Of a stretch of 64,000 nucleotides of DNA, positions 26,586 through 36,396 are shown in pieces. The notes below the pieces were generated by a model. It did no database searches. It saw only the letters and a program-made list of their open reading frames with translations, and was not told the origin of the DNA. Within the stretch, counting starts at the first letter, position 1. Each line of letters begins with the position of its first letter. Where the stretch lies: assembly GCA_016702305.1 (NCBI GenBank), contig JADJEH010000002.1, positions 496,001 to 560,000 of the forward strand. The letters run 5' to 3'. Source of the stretch: a bacterium. GTDB lineage: Bacteria > Electryoneota > RPQS01. Both the position numbers and the translations under genes were made by a program.

Positions 26586-27719
26586 ATGCCCAACTCCGAC
26601 ATCTCCGGAACAGAATCGCCCGATTTACAAGTGCTCTGGCACGGTTCGCAAATACAGGAATGGGCCAAAGCGACCCTCCAAGGTCCAACGCCCTCTCTGG
26701 CCCGCAGTGCAGTACCTGTGGTCACGGAACTGCGAGAAATCCCCGGCGGTCCATTCACGCCGCGGATTGCAGGCGGAAGTGCGTCGTATGGCCATCAGGG
26801 CCTGCGCGAACGACTCGCACAACTCTATGAGGCCTCCGCTGAGAATATCTTGCTGGCCCAAGGAGCCAGCCAGGCGAATTTCCTCATTGCCGGAGCCCTG
26901 CTGGAGCAGGGTGGAACGGCAGTTGTTGAGAGCCCGGTCTACGAACCGGTCTTGCGAGGAATCGAGATGCTGGCGGATCGAGTCATGCGACTGCCGCGGC
27001 GGGCCGAGCGCAACTATCAGCCGGACCCGCGCGAGCTGGCTGGTCTGCTCACCGCCGATACGAAGTTAGTTTGGCTGACCAATTTGCATAATCCCACGCA
27101 GACTGCGTTGGAAATGGATCACTTCGCGGCTCTGGTCGCGGCCTGTGACAAAGTCGGCGCACAGCTGATCGTGGATGAAGTATACTTGAATTTCATCCAA
27201 CCGGATTTCCGGGCGCACGCCTTCACACACGGGGCGATTTCGGTCAATAGTCTGGACAAGACTTGGGGTTTGGATCAGTTGCGTGTTGGCTGGGCGGTCG
27301 CACCCGCCAAGGTTGTGGAACGGGCCTATAAGTTTAACAACCTGATGGGTGTGGTTCAGCCCTACGTGACGGAGGACCTCGCCGACCAGATCCTGCGTAG
27401 TGAAGCGGCGCTATCGTGGTTTCAACTGCGCCGCAACACCGCCTGCGGACAGATGCGGCTGCTCATGGCGTTCTTGAAGAGCACGCCAGAGCTCAAGCTC
27501 CTGCCGCCAAGTGGTGGAGTAAATGCTTGTTTGCAACTACCGGGCAGCCTGAATGACATGCAATTCTCCGAGCGTCTGCGTACCGAACGCGGTGTGACGG
27601 TCTTCCCCGGATCTCTATTCGAGCTGCCGGGATACATCCGCGTGAGCATAGGAGGCGATCCTGTGGAAGTTCGTCAGCATTTGACGATTCTCGGCGAAGC
27701 CGTGCGGGAATGGCGGTAG
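26586..27719 (+). CDS. PLP-dependent aminotransferase, fold type I
   Basis: 377 residues. Visible family features are ASYGHQGLRERLAQLYE, the substrate/PLP loop AQGASQANFLIAGAL, NLHNPTQTAL, VDEVYLNF and the PLP lysine in SLDKTWGLDQLRVGW. It resembles class I/II aminotransferases (aspartate or aromatic type), but the conserved tail arginine region is divergent (GYIRVSIGGDP). The amino donor and acceptor cannot be assigned. It overlaps the next protease gene by 10 nt. Confidence 0.85.
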   Translation: MPNSDISGTESPDLQVLWHGSQIQEWAKATLQGPTPSLARSAVPVVTELREIPGGPFTPRIAGGSASYGHQGLRERLAQLYEASAENILLAQGASQANFLIAGALLEQGGTAVVESPVYEPVLRGIEMLADRVMRLPRRAERNYQPDPRELAGLLTADTKLVWLTNLHNPTQTALEMDHFAALVAACDKVGAQLIVDEVYLNFIQPDFRAHAFTHGAISVNSLDKTWGLDQLRVGWAVAPAKVVERAYKFNNLMGVVQPYVTEDLADQILRSEAALSWFQLRRNTACGQMRLLMAFLKSTPELKLLPPSGGVNACLQLPGSLNDMQFSERLRTERGVTVFPGSLFELPGYIRVSIGGDPVEVRQHLTILGEAVREWR

Positions 27720-30487
27720 GCCGACTTATCGTACTCGCGCTGGTGCTCGGCGCACTTGCGGCTCGTGGAGAGACGGTGAAAGATCGTTGCGCCCGAGAAA
27801 TTCTCGTTAAGCTGCGCGAGTTTCCGGCGGCTTTGGACGCTGCCTCGCTGGATGCATCAGGCCGGGTGACTGCGCTCCGGCCAGCTCTGCCGCTGCGCGA
27901 GCGCTCCGCGGAGCTGGCTAAGGTGATTGTCCTTGAAACCGTTTCCGGGCAAGCGGCGCGTGACGTATGTGCCGCCTTACAACATGACAGCCGCATCGAG
28001 TGGGCGGAACTGCGGCCGGAACGCACAACAGATATTCTCCAAGCCGAGCGAACGACTCGCTTGCCACTCGATGCACCCCCCAATGATCCATATTATGGGG
28101 AACAATGGTGGCTCGATCAGATCGAGGCGCCGGCGGCCTGGGATGTCGTCGCGCCTGATGCTTCGATCCTGGTCGCTATCGTGGACGACGGTGTGAATTT
28201 TAATCTGGACGAACTCGCGGGCGCGCGCTGGGAAAACGCCGCGGAGCGCGACGGCGTCAGCGGCGTGGATGACGATGGGAACGGCTACACGGACGATCTC
28301 TTCGGCTACGATTTCATCGAGCTGGACGGCGACCCGTTGCCCGCACCGCTCGATGGCTTTAACTCGCATGGTACGCACGTGGCCGGTATCGCCGCCGCCG
28401 CGCGTAACAATCGACTCGGCATCGCGGGAGTCGCCGGCGGCGCGCGCGTAATGGGTGTCCGTGTCGGGCAGGGCGGGAGTATTCCCTATGGTTTCGAAGG
28501 CGTCTATTACGCCTGTGTCAACGGCGCGCGCGTGATCAACTGTTCATGGGGCGGTTCGACGGAATCGGCTTATGAACGTGAAGTGATGCGCTACGTTCGC
28601 GCACGCGGCTGTGTGGTCGTGGCGTCGGCGGGCAACAACGGCAGTTCGGTGCCGCGCTATCCCGCAGCCATCGAAGGCGTACTGAGTGTGGCCGCCACAA
28701 CTGCCGCCAACACCGCCGCGGCCTTCACGAATTATGGCCCATGGGTTAAGATCGCCGCGCCCGGAGTCCACATTCTTTCGGTCATATTTGACGGCAGCTA
28801 CGCGGCGTGGCAAGGCACGAGCATGGCCGCACCGGTGGTAACAGCCGTCTGTGGAATGCTGATCAAGCGATTTCCGGATTGGACCAGTGAACAGGTGCTT
28901 ACAGCGATCTGCACCTCCGCCGACCCGATTGATACGGTCAACGACACGCTGCCCGGATGGCTCGGTCTCGGACGCGTCAATGCCTATCGTGCCGTATCGA
29001 ATTTCGAGATACCGGTGGGCGTGCGCCTGACGGACGTGCGTTTTCACGAGAACATCGGCGACGGCGACAACCGCATTGAAGCCGACGAAGTCGCGCTGCT
29101 CGATGTGGAACTGTCTAACGAGCATGGTCGCTTGAACGGATTGCACGGGACGGTGACCAGTCTCGACGGCAACATTACCATATCGCCCGCAGAGTTGGTC
29201 TATCCGCCCATCGTTGAAGCGGGCCGCTATTGGTCGGAGATTCTTGATCCCCGCGTTCACATGTCCTCCGCTGTTACGCGCGGCGCGGTATTGCCGCTCG
29301 CGGTTGAATGGGCAGACGGCACGGGCCGCATTGTAGGTCGCGGTACCACGACCGTCTTGTTGGACACGACGTTTGTGACGATCGAGACCTCCGCGCTGCG
29401 GTTTGGCTTAGGTGAGCAGGGCGCATTGGGCTACTTCGATTACGTTCGCGGCATACCGCTTGGTCCTGGTCTGGCCCTCACCGCAGGACCCAGCAACGCG
29501 CTCTACCACGGCTCAATATTTGTTGCTGCCGATGGTCGCATCGCCGACAACTTTTACGGCGACTCGACCGGTTCGCGCTTCGATTGGAGCGCATTGCCCG
29601 GCGCCTACGCCGAGCGCTTCACGTCGGATCGAGCACCCATTGCGGTTCGATCGTCGTTTGATGATCGAGCCATGCCGGAACAGGATCGTGTTGGCGCCGA
29701 AGTCACGTCGGAGCTCTTCGCGTGGCCCGATATTCCGGACGGCATGATTCTGGAAATAACGGTGACCAACCGCGGCAGCTCAATCTGGTCTACTGCGCAG
29801 GCCGGCGTAATGCTCGATTGGGACATAGGCCCGTCCAGCCGCAATCTCGGCAGCTATAGCGCGAACGACGGGATACTGGAAGCTCACAGTACGTTGTCAT
29901 GGCTACCCTACGTCGGCGTGGCTGGCTTGTCGGGGGAGCTTGAAACCGCTTATGAAGTCAGTAATCGCGACGAATTCGAGTCCGGCGGCTTCCGCGACGC
30001 ACGTTTAGTTGAAATTCTCGGCGCGGGGGTTGGCGGCTTCAGTTCAACGGCTCGCGACCTTTCGCACATCGCCGGACTTACGTTGCCAACGCTGCCGCCT
30101 GCCGCATCCGCGACCGTACGCATGGCGCTGTTGACCGGTCAGAGTGCCGCCAACCTCGCGAATGTTCTCGATCAACTTCGCACTCGCAGTGGCGACATTC
30201 GCAAGTCGCCGGACGAAACGGTGCATCTCGCGCGCAAGTCCGTGACCGTCGCTCCGAATCCGTTGGGCAGCGGACAGCCGCTCGAGATTCGCGGGCTGGA
30301 CGACGCCTCATCGGAACTGCGGCTCTACAACGTATTGGGTCAAGAAGTGGCGCGGCTGGTTCTGCCTCACGCCACAAAACTCAATATACCGGCATCTGAC
30401 CTTCAGCACCTTGCGCCGGGACTGCTATTCTATCATTTGGAACAGCCGGGACGGATTGCCACCGGAAAACTTCTCTATCTGCCTTAA
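27710..30487 (+). CDS. Secreted subtilisin-like serine protease with C-terminal sorting domain
   Basis: 925 residues with a signal peptide (MAVGRLIVLALVLGALAARG). A prodomain-like part (25-125) precedes the S8 catalytic domain. The triad is Asp in VAIVDDGVNF (about 159), His in SHGTHVAGI (about 220) and Ser in GTSMAAPVV (about 370); the oxyanion Asn is in ASAGNNGS. After about residue 435 come beta-rich domains. The tail VAPNPLGSGQPLEIRG...LYNVLGQEVARLVL is a variant of the sorting domain seen in the other secreted proteins here. It probably acts on extracellular proteins or on cosecreted surface proteins. Confidence 0.9.
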   Translation: MAVGRLIVLALVLGALAARGETVKDRCAREILVKLREFPAALDAASLDASGRVTALRPALPLRERSAELAKVIVLETVSGQAARDVCAALQHDSRIEWAELRPERTTDILQAERTTRLPLDAPPNDPYYGEQWWLDQIEAPAAWDVVAPDASILVAIVDDGVNFNLDELAGARWENAAERDGVSGVDDDGNGYTDDLFGYDFIELDGDPLPAPLDGFNSHGTHVAGIAAAARNNRLGIAGVAGGARVMGVRVGQGGSIPYGFEGVYYACVNGARVINCSWGGSTESAYEREVMRYVRARGCVVVASAGNNGSSVPRYPAAIEGVLSVAATTAANTAAAFTNYGPWVKIAAPGVHILSVIFDGSYAAWQGTSMAAPVVTAVCGMLIKRFPDWTSEQVLTAICTSADPIDTVNDTLPGWLGLGRVNAYRAVSNFEIPVGVRLTDVRFHENIGDGDNRIEADEVALLDVELSNEHGRLNGLHGTVTSLDGNITISPAELVYPPIVEAGRYWSEILDPRVHMSSAVTRGAVLPLAVEWADGTGRIVGRGTTTVLLDTTFVTIETSALRFGLGEQGALGYFDYVRGIPLGPGLALTAGPSNALYHGSIFVAADGRIADNFYGDSTGSRFDWSALPGAYAERFTSDRAPIAVRSSFDDRAMPEQDRVGAEVTSELFAWPDIPDGMILEITVTNRGSSIWSTAQAGVMLDWDIGPSSRNLGSYSANDGILEAHSTLSWLPYVGVAGLSGELETAYEVSNRDEFESGGFRDARLVEILGAGVGGFSSTARDLSHIAGLTLPTLPPAASATVRMALLTGQSAANLANVLDQLRTRSGDIRKSPDETVHLARKSVTVAPNPLGSGQPLEIRGLDDASSELRLYNVLGQEVARLVLPHATKLNIPASDLQHLAPGLLFYHLEQPGRIATGKLLYLP

Positions 30488-30488
30488 T

Positions 30489-33400
30489 ATGATCACCATG
30501 GTCGCGAAACACCTCAAGCATATCGCCTTCTCTGCCGCCTGTCTGATGCTCTTGCTGGGATGGGCCGGAGCGGCGCACGCGCAACAGTTTGACGTGACAG
30601 GCTTTGGCTTATCCGGCAGCGGAACCGTGCTGGACAGCGTGGTATCTCCGACGGAAATCGCATTTGTCGTGCTTGCAGTAGATGTGCCGGCGGGCTGGGA
30701 CATCTCCGGCGTCGCCCGGCAGGACTCGACGCATTGGCAAGTCCGTGCATTGTTCTACGATACCGGAGTTCCGTCCGGCGATCCTTCGTCCGCTGAGTAT
30801 TTATCGGTGGACTCGTTGCAGTTTTCGGTCAATGACGGCGTGTCGCCGCAGCGCGTCGAATTCCGCCTGGCGATGCCTGATGTCATCGGGGCCAACATTC
30901 GTTCTGTACAGTTTGTCCTCATGGTTTACGGTACGGACTCCGACGGTGACCCGCACTATTCCGAAGCGGTATCGAGCTTCCTCGAAGTGTCGGGGGTTCC
31001 GCCCGTCAACAATTCCGTGGATGCCCAGCACGCGCAGTACTTACGGATTGAAGAGCTCATCCCGTCGCAGCCCACAATCACGTCACCGGAGATCGGTTCC
31101 GACGTGGGCCGCGTCTTCACGGTTCATTATGACCAGCCGCTGTCAGCGGTCGCGCGGTCGCTCCGCCTGGAAATCCGTGAAACGGGTGAAAGCGGGATCT
31201 TTGAAGTCCATCAACTTTATTTGGCGGACACTGTGGCGGGCGCCGACAAGCAGGTCACCGTGAATTCGCTCAATCTCGCCCAATCGCAAGGCGTGGACTC
31301 GGTCACGGGAGTAGTGGCTCTGAACCATTTGTCGCGCCTGCGCTTCCAGTTGTTCTATGAGATCGCCGACGCTCCGGGCGGTCCGGCCGATCCGTCACCG
31401 CCGATCACCGATGTTGTGGTGGACCTGCTAACGGAAACTCCGCAACTAGTAGAGCCGCGCGTTGGATCCGAGGCCGTCGAGCCGAATGTTCGCGTCATCT
31501 ATGTCTTGCCCGAGGATGCGGACACGGTGCAGTTGATTTTCGAGGTGGACTCGTTGACACGCGTGGCCGATTCGCTGAGTCCGCACATCCTGACGATTGT
31601 CCCGGACTTCATTCGCGAAGGTGAGCACTACTTCAATTTGGACGGCACGCAGATTGGCACGGGCGGTCCCAACGTTCTCCTAAGCAACAACGGACTCGAA
31701 GACGCGCTGGTCGAGCAAGCCCTTTACAACGTGACGCTGAGCATTGGTGACCAAGTCGGCAACCCCGTTCGCACGGCAACAAACTATGGCTATATCTGGC
31801 CCGAAGACCTGACCACCGTGCCGCCGCGCATCCTTGCTCCGCTGGACAACGGCGTGGACAACAGCACCTTCTGGATACAGTTTGAACTCCCGGAGGTTCC
31901 GTTGCCGGGGAGTGTCGAGCTGCGTTTGTTCGGGATTCCGGTCTATCCTGGATCACAGCATGTGATACACCTTGGCGGCCTGTCCGCGGCGGGCGTGCAC
32001 GGTTTGTATCTGAATGGTCGCGCTCTCGATCTGTCCGGACCGCCAGTGACGTCGGTGGAAGGCGGCAATCAGTTGCAGCACCGTCATACTTATAACATCT
32101 TTGTCTTCTATAAAGACCAGTACGGCAACGATGAAGCCAGCTCGACCTTCCGTCGGGGACGCTACGACGACGCGACGGATGCGCCGACAATTCTGACTCC
32201 AGCCGAAGGTGACTCGTTCCGCTATGCCGGCACGGAGTTTCGCTATTCGCAGCCAGAAACGGCTGCGCCGGGGACGCTGCGGCTAATCATCGAGCAGACC
32301 GGTGGGCCCGAGCACGATCTCTATTCACCACATGTTTTGTATCTGTCGGACCTTGCTGCAGGTGATGAGAAGTCAGTTGTATTTCAACCGACGTTCCTGG
32401 GTTCGGGCATTGGCATTGACTCTGTGACCAATCCGGGTTCGTTGGTCCCGCGCGGCATCTACCGCCTGACGATCGCCTACCAGGATACGCTGTTAAACGA
32501 AGTGACTTCTGTGTTCGTGCGCGACATCTTCTTTCCCAGCGGCTCATCCGTGGTCGTTAGCGGGTCCGTGATAAGCACCGAGATCATTCCCGGAGCGAGT
32601 CATGTTCCGCTCTTGCAGTTCAACCTCTCATCAATCGGCGAGAGCTCGATGCGGGGCCTCACTCTGGCGGTTGAAGGGGGATTGCAGCCGGAGGACATAT
32701 TCAGCAATCGCATGATTGTCTGGTCCAGCGTAGATTCCCTGCTCCAAACCGAGCTCGACACGCCCCTCGACACTCTGGATGCCTGGATCAGCGGGCCGAT
32801 GCGCTGGGATAGCTTGGCCGTGCCGCTAAGCGCGACGCCGCGGCATGTTATTGTCAGCGCTTCTTTCCGCGTTGGCGCGAATCCGGCAAACGAAGCCAAT
32901 CTTGTCCTGCTCAGCGGCGACGACGTGGACTGTGGTGGAGATCCCGTGTTGTGCCTCAACTGCCCGATCGGGTTGCCGGACATTCCGTTGCCAGTGCTGG
33001 TGTCAAGCATGTATTTGGAAGACGACACCACATTTAATTCGCTTGTTGTGAACTGGATCGTCGAATCGGAGTATAACACGCTTGGTTTCCGCCTGTGGCG
33101 GTATGATGATGCAAGCGGCACGACTCAAGCCATCGCCAGCTATGCCACCGACGAACGCCTCTACGGGCGCGGGAGTGCGGCCACGGCCAAGCGCTATTTC
33201 TACCCGGATCAGGGGCTTCGCGTGGGCGTGAATTACACGTACAGTCTTGAAGTGATTAGCGCGGACGGGCTGACCGAGTTCATGGTGCCGTTCACGGCGA
33301 CCGGGACTCCGTCGGCTGCTCCCGTGGATTTTAATTTACGCAAGATATATCCCAATCCGTTTAATCAGGAAACGACGATCGAGTACGTCGTCCCGTTCTC

Positions 33401-33605
33401 GGAAAATGTCGAACTGACCATTTATAATTTGTTAGGTCAGCCCGTTCGTACAATTGTCAACTCGCAATTGGCTCCTGCTGTTTACCGTTCCGTTTGGAAT
33501 GGCCGCAACGATGCCGGGTTGGTTGTGCCGTCCGGCCTCTATCTGGTCCGCCTGAAAGCGGCGGGCCGGTTCGATATGACGCACAAGGTGCTGCTCGTTC
33601 GTTAA
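30489..33605 (+). CDS. Large secreted beta-rich protein with C-terminal sorting domain
   Basis: 1038 residues from ATG 30489 (30498 also possible), 1 nt after the protease stop. The signal peptide ends WAGAAHAQQ. The body is a chain of Ig/Fn3-like units with repeated openers (QPTITSPEIGSDVGRV, TPQLVEPRVGSEAV, PPRILAPLDNGVD, APTILTPAEGDSFRY). Near the end lies a domain with WIVESEYNTLGFRLWRYD, a type common just before sorting tails. The tail is IYPNPFNQETTIEYVV...IYNLLGQPV...GLYLVRLK. No catalytic motif is seen. Likely a stalk, fibre or adhesin; it may be processed by the protease encoded just upstream. Confidence 0.82.
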   Translation: MITMVAKHLKHIAFSAACLMLLLGWAGAAHAQQFDVTGFGLSGSGTVLDSVVSPTEIAFVVLAVDVPAGWDISGVARQDSTHWQVRALFYDTGVPSGDPSSAEYLSVDSLQFSVNDGVSPQRVEFRLAMPDVIGANIRSVQFVLMVYGTDSDGDPHYSEAVSSFLEVSGVPPVNNSVDAQHAQYLRIEELIPSQPTITSPEIGSDVGRVFTVHYDQPLSAVARSLRLEIRETGESGIFEVHQLYLADTVAGADKQVTVNSLNLAQSQGVDSVTGVVALNHLSRLRFQLFYEIADAPGGPADPSPPITDVVVDLLTETPQLVEPRVGSEAVEPNVRVIYVLPEDADTVQLIFEVDSLTRVADSLSPHILTIVPDFIREGEHYFNLDGTQIGTGGPNVLLSNNGLEDALVEQALYNVTLSIGDQVGNPVRTATNYGYIWPEDLTTVPPRILAPLDNGVDNSTFWIQFELPEVPLPGSVELRLFGIPVYPGSQHVIHLGGLSAAGVHGLYLNGRALDLSGPPVTSVEGGNQLQHRHTYNIFVFYKDQYGNDEASSTFRRGRYDDATDAPTILTPAEGDSFRYAGTEFRYSQPETAAPGTLRLIIEQTGGPEHDLYSPHVLYLSDLAAGDEKSVVFQPTFLGSGIGIDSVTNPGSLVPRGIYRLTIAYQDTLLNEVTSVFVRDIFFPSGSSVVVSGSVISTEIIPGASHVPLLQFNLSSIGESSMRGLTLAVEGGLQPEDIFSNRMIVWSSVDSLLQTELDTPLDTLDAWISGPMRWDSLAVPLSATPRHVIVSASFRVGANPANEANLVLLSGDDVDCGGDPVLCLNCPIGLPDIPLPVLVSSMYLEDDTTFNSLVVNWIVESEYNTLGFRLWRYDDASGTTQAIASYATDERLYGRGSAATAKRYFYPDQGLRVGVNYTYSLEVISADGLTEFMVPFTATGTPSAAPVDFNLRKIYPNPFNQETTIEYVVPFSENVELTIYNLLGQPVRTIVNSQLAPAVYRSVWNGRNDAGLVVPSGLYLVRLKAAGRFDMTHKVLLVR

Positions 33606-33661
33606 GGCAAATTCGCTCTCCCTGCGCGCCTTCCAAGTGCGCTGAAAGTCTACTTCCTACC

Positions 33662-35296
33662 TTGACCGGACTTCCCCATACCGTTGATGTGATCATCGTG
33701 GGCAGCGGCATTGCCGGACTGTCCATGGCGTTGCGCTGCGCGCGTTTCGCCGATGTGTTGTTGATCACCAAGAAAGAATCCGCTGAATCCGCGACGAATT
33801 GGGCGCAGGGTGGAATCGCCGCCGTGACGGCCAACGACGACGATTTCCAACTGCACATGGCCGACACATTGACCGCGGGAGCCGGGCTGTGCCGCACCGA
33901 TGTCGTCGAAATGGTCGTGCGGAATGCGCCCGCGCGGGTGCGCGAGCTTATGGACTTGGGCGTGCGGTTCACGGTGCGCGAGGGTGAACTTGAACTCGCG
34001 CGCGAAGGCGGGCACAGCCGCGCGCGTATTCTGCACCATCAGGATCAGACGGGGCAGGAGATCGAAGCCGTGCTCTTGTCGCAGGTCAAAGACCAGCAGC
34101 GCGTGCAGGTGCTGGAGCATCACGTGATGGTGGACCTGCTCGTCACGCCGCAGCCCAAGACCGATGAGGCGGTGCGTGGCCAGCGCTGTTTCGGCGTCTA
34201 CGTGCTGGATTCGCGCAACGGCCTGATTTCACCCGTGCGCGCCAAAGCCGTGGTGCTGGCGACCGGCGGTTCGGGAATGGTCTACCAGCATACAACAAAC
34301 CCGTCCATTGCGACCGGGGACGGGTTGGCGGCCGCCTACCGGGCGGGCGCGGTGGTTTCGGACATGGAGTTTTTTCAGTTCCATCCGACCACGATGTACG
34401 ACCGTGACGACACGGTGCAAAACCACCTGATTACCGAGGCGTTGCGCGGCGCGGGTGCGGTGTTGCGTTCCTTGGACGGTGAAGCCTTTATGCCGCGCTA
34501 TGATTCGCGAGCCGATCTGGCACCGCGTGACATTGTTGCGCGGGCGATTGACAGCGAATTGAAACGCCGGGGCGATTCCTACGTGTATCTCGATTGCACG
34601 CACATCGAGCCGGACCTGTTGCGCGCCAAGTTCCCGCACATAGACAGCCTTTGCCGCAGCAAGGGATTTGACTATACGCGAGATCCGATCTGGGTCGTTC
34701 CGGCCGCCCACTATCAATGTGGCGGCGTCGAAACAGACAAGTCCGGCCGAACCTCAATTGCCGGACTCTATGCCGTAGGTGAAGTCGCGTGCACCGGACT
34801 GCACGGCGCGAACCGCCTCGCTTCGAACTCACTATTGGAAGCCGTCGTCTACGCCGCCACCGCCGCGGAAAGCTGCGCCGGTTGGCTCAAAGAATCCGGT
34901 GACTTGCCGCAGGCCGATCCGTGGTCCTCAGAAGGCACGCATACGGAGCACGAAGCGGTCCTGTTGAAACACAACCTCGATGAGATCCGACGTACCATGT
35001 GGAGCTACGTTGGCATCGTACGCTCGACGCGTCGTTTGCAGCGCGCCCGCACGCGCCTCGACCTTCTGACAAAAGAAATTGCGGAATTCTACCAGCGAAC
35101 CCGGATGAGTCCGGAACTGGTGGAACTCCGCAACTTAGTATTGGTAGCCGATCTTATCGTTCGATCAGCGCTGGCGCGCAAAGAGAGTCGCGGCCTGCAC
35201 TACAGTACGGACTATCCGTCTACGGATACTTCACGGGATCCGCAGCATAGTCGCCTGTCGAAGTTGGCTGTTTTGCCTGCTGCTTCCGCTCGTTGA
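33662..35296 (+). CDS. nadB: L-aspartate oxidase
   Basis: About 544 residues from TTG 33662, giving TGLPHTVDVIIVGSGIAGLS at the N-terminus. The frame is open further up to 33494, but that part overlaps the previous gene and does not look like NadB. It is an FAD flavoprotein of the succinate dehydrogenase/fumarate reductase family that makes iminoaspartate for NAD synthesis. FAD site GSGIAGL, WAQGGIAA, active-site HSRARILHH, and EFFQFHPTTM are seen. The C-terminal helical domain ends near 35296. The start codon is uncertain. The 3' end overlaps a convergent gene by 77 nt. Confidence 0.93.
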   Translation: MTGLPHTVDVIIVGSGIAGLSMALRCARFADVLLITKKESAESATNWAQGGIAAVTANDDDFQLHMADTLTAGAGLCRTDVVEMVVRNAPARVRELMDLGVRFTVREGELELAREGGHSRARILHHQDQTGQEIEAVLLSQVKDQQRVQVLEHHVMVDLLVTPQPKTDEAVRGQRCFGVYVLDSRNGLISPVRAKAVVLATGGSGMVYQHTTNPSIATGDGLAAAYRAGAVVSDMEFFQFHPTTMYDRDDTVQNHLITEALRGAGAVLRSLDGEAFMPRYDSRADLAPRDIVARAIDSELKRRGDSYVYLDCTHIEPDLLRAKFPHIDSLCRSKGFDYTRDPIWVVPAAHYQCGGVETDKSGRTSIAGLYAVGEVACTGLHGANRLASNSLLEAVVYAATAAESCAGWLKESGDLPQADPWSSEGTHTEHEAVLLKHNLDEIRRTMWSYVGIVRSTRRLQRARTRLDLLTKEIAEFYQRTRMSPELVELRNLVLVADLIVRSALARKESRGLHYSTDYPSTDTSRDPQHSRLSKLAVLPAASAR

Positions 35297-35642
35297 TCCA
35301 ATCGCCCAGAATGAGGGCCAGTCCGACCATCAAGGGAACCATGGCCATGCCGCCGAGGTCGCTGTCGGCACCTCCGGACATACTGTACCAGCCGATCATG
35401 GCGAGGCCGATGGCCAGGAAAACGAGGCCACGCACATACGGCCGACGTTTCCGACCCAGGCCGTCCTGGTAGTCCATTGGGACCGGGAGGCCCTTTTCGA
35501 GCGCCAACATGCGCTCGTCGTGGAGGAATTTGACGCGCATCCGGCGAGTCCGGTTATCCATGATAACCACGATGAGGACGAGGATAAGCAAGCCTCCAAC
35601 CGTCATCATGCCAATCAACGCGCCAATTACATCATCCAACAT
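35220..35642 (-). CDS. Small membrane protein (DUF6249-like)
   Basis: 140 residues from ATG 35642, fixed by AGGAG 7 nt upstream on the minus strand. One N-terminal membrane helix (LIGMMTVGGLLILVLIVVI) is followed by a charged stretch NRTRRMRVKFLHDERMLALEKG, then two hydrophobic segments (VRGLVFLAIGLAMIGWY, MVPLMVGLALILGDW) and a basic tail. The helix-basic-LEKG-two-helix pattern is typical of small membrane proteins encoded beside ECF sigma factors, and this gene is divergent from one. The 3' end is antisense to the last 77 nt of nadB. Confidence 0.75.
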   Translation of the reverse strand: MLDDVIGALIGMMTVGGLLILVLIVVIMDNRTRRMRVKFLHDERMLALEKGLPVPMDYQDGLGRKRRPYVRGLVFLAIGLAMIGWYSMSGGADSDLGGMAMVPLMVGLALILGDWINERKQQAKQPTSTGDYAADPVKYP

Positions 35643-35811
35643 AATGATTCTCCTGAATTTGAGTCGGCGCCTGAATCCCAAACGAGCGGCCGACGTAGAT
35701 TCCGCAGTCCCTATCTTCGAGTCCCATTCGTAACATACGAGATACTTACCGGGTGTTAGGTTGCAACCTTTGCCCGAGATCCGTGCTCAATAGGTATAAA
35801 CAGGGGAACCG

Positions 35812-36396
35812 GTGTCAGCTCCGCCTTCAGACGAACAGGACCTCCGGCTGGTCGAACGGATTCGAGGGGGCGATCAGCAGGCATTTGCTGAACTTATAGA
35901 CCAGTACAAAGGAATGGTCCTGAATCTGGTTGCGCGAATGTCAGGCAAGGTTGAAAACCCAGAGGACCTCGCACAGGAGGTTTTCATACGCGTCTGGAAG
36001 GGTCTGGGGAATTTTCGGGGTGATTGTAAATTATCAACTTGGATTTACCGGATCGCCCTGAATCTGGCAATCGCCGAGGGCAAGACGGCCCGCTCCCGGT
36101 CGCAGTTTCTGGACATAGATGACCCCTTGGTTGAGCGCGGTCCGCAGTTTGTAGAGGATCACGATAACCCGTATGCTGATGAGGTCCGGCTGAAGGAGCA
36201 GATGCTCCGGCTCTTGCCGGGCATGCCGGAAAAACACCGTACGGCTGTGGTACTTTTCTATTTGCGCGAGTTTTCTTATAATGAAATTTCTGAAATCATG
36301 GACGTACCGGTGGGCACGGTGAAGAGCTATCTGTTTCGCGGCAAAGCCTGGCTGCGAGAGCAGCTATTCGGCGACAGTCCGGAGGAATTCGAATGA
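35812..36396 (+). CDS. ECF-type RNA polymerase sigma factor
   Basis: 194 residues from GTG 35812 with AGGGGA 5 nt upstream. Region 2 (LIDQYKGMVLNLVARMSG...EDLAQEVFIRVWKGL) and region 4 (YLREFSYNEISEIMDVPVGTVKSYLFRGKAWLRE) are clear; region 3 is missing, as in ECF factors. It overlaps the next gene, a likely anti-sigma, by 4 nt. Targets are unknown; the Cys-repeat protein downstream is a candidate. Confidence 0.92.
   Translation: MSAPPSDEQDLRLVERIRGGDQQAFAELIDQYKGMVLNLVARMSGKVENPEDLAQEVFIRVWKGLGNFRGDCKLSTWIYRIALNLAIAEGKTARSRSQFLDIDDPLVERGPQFVEDHDNPYADEVRLKEQMLRLLPGMPEKHRTAVVLFYLREFSYNEISEIMDVPVGTVKSYLFRGKAWLREQLFGDSPEEFE

Noticed and set aside
26638..26654. Sigma-54-like TGGCACGGTTCGCA in the aminotransferase gene
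   Set aside because: The -12 box is wrong (GCAA, not TTGC, at correct spacing) and it lies inside coding sequence.
33494..33661. Longer nadB start at 33494
   Set aside because: This part overlaps the end of the previous secreted protein and does not look like a NadB N-terminus; the FAD motif begins right after TTG 33662.
35750..35770. GG-N10-GC match before the ECF sigma gene
   Set aside because: The -12 half (TTGCA) fits but the -24 half has almost no further match to TGGCACG.
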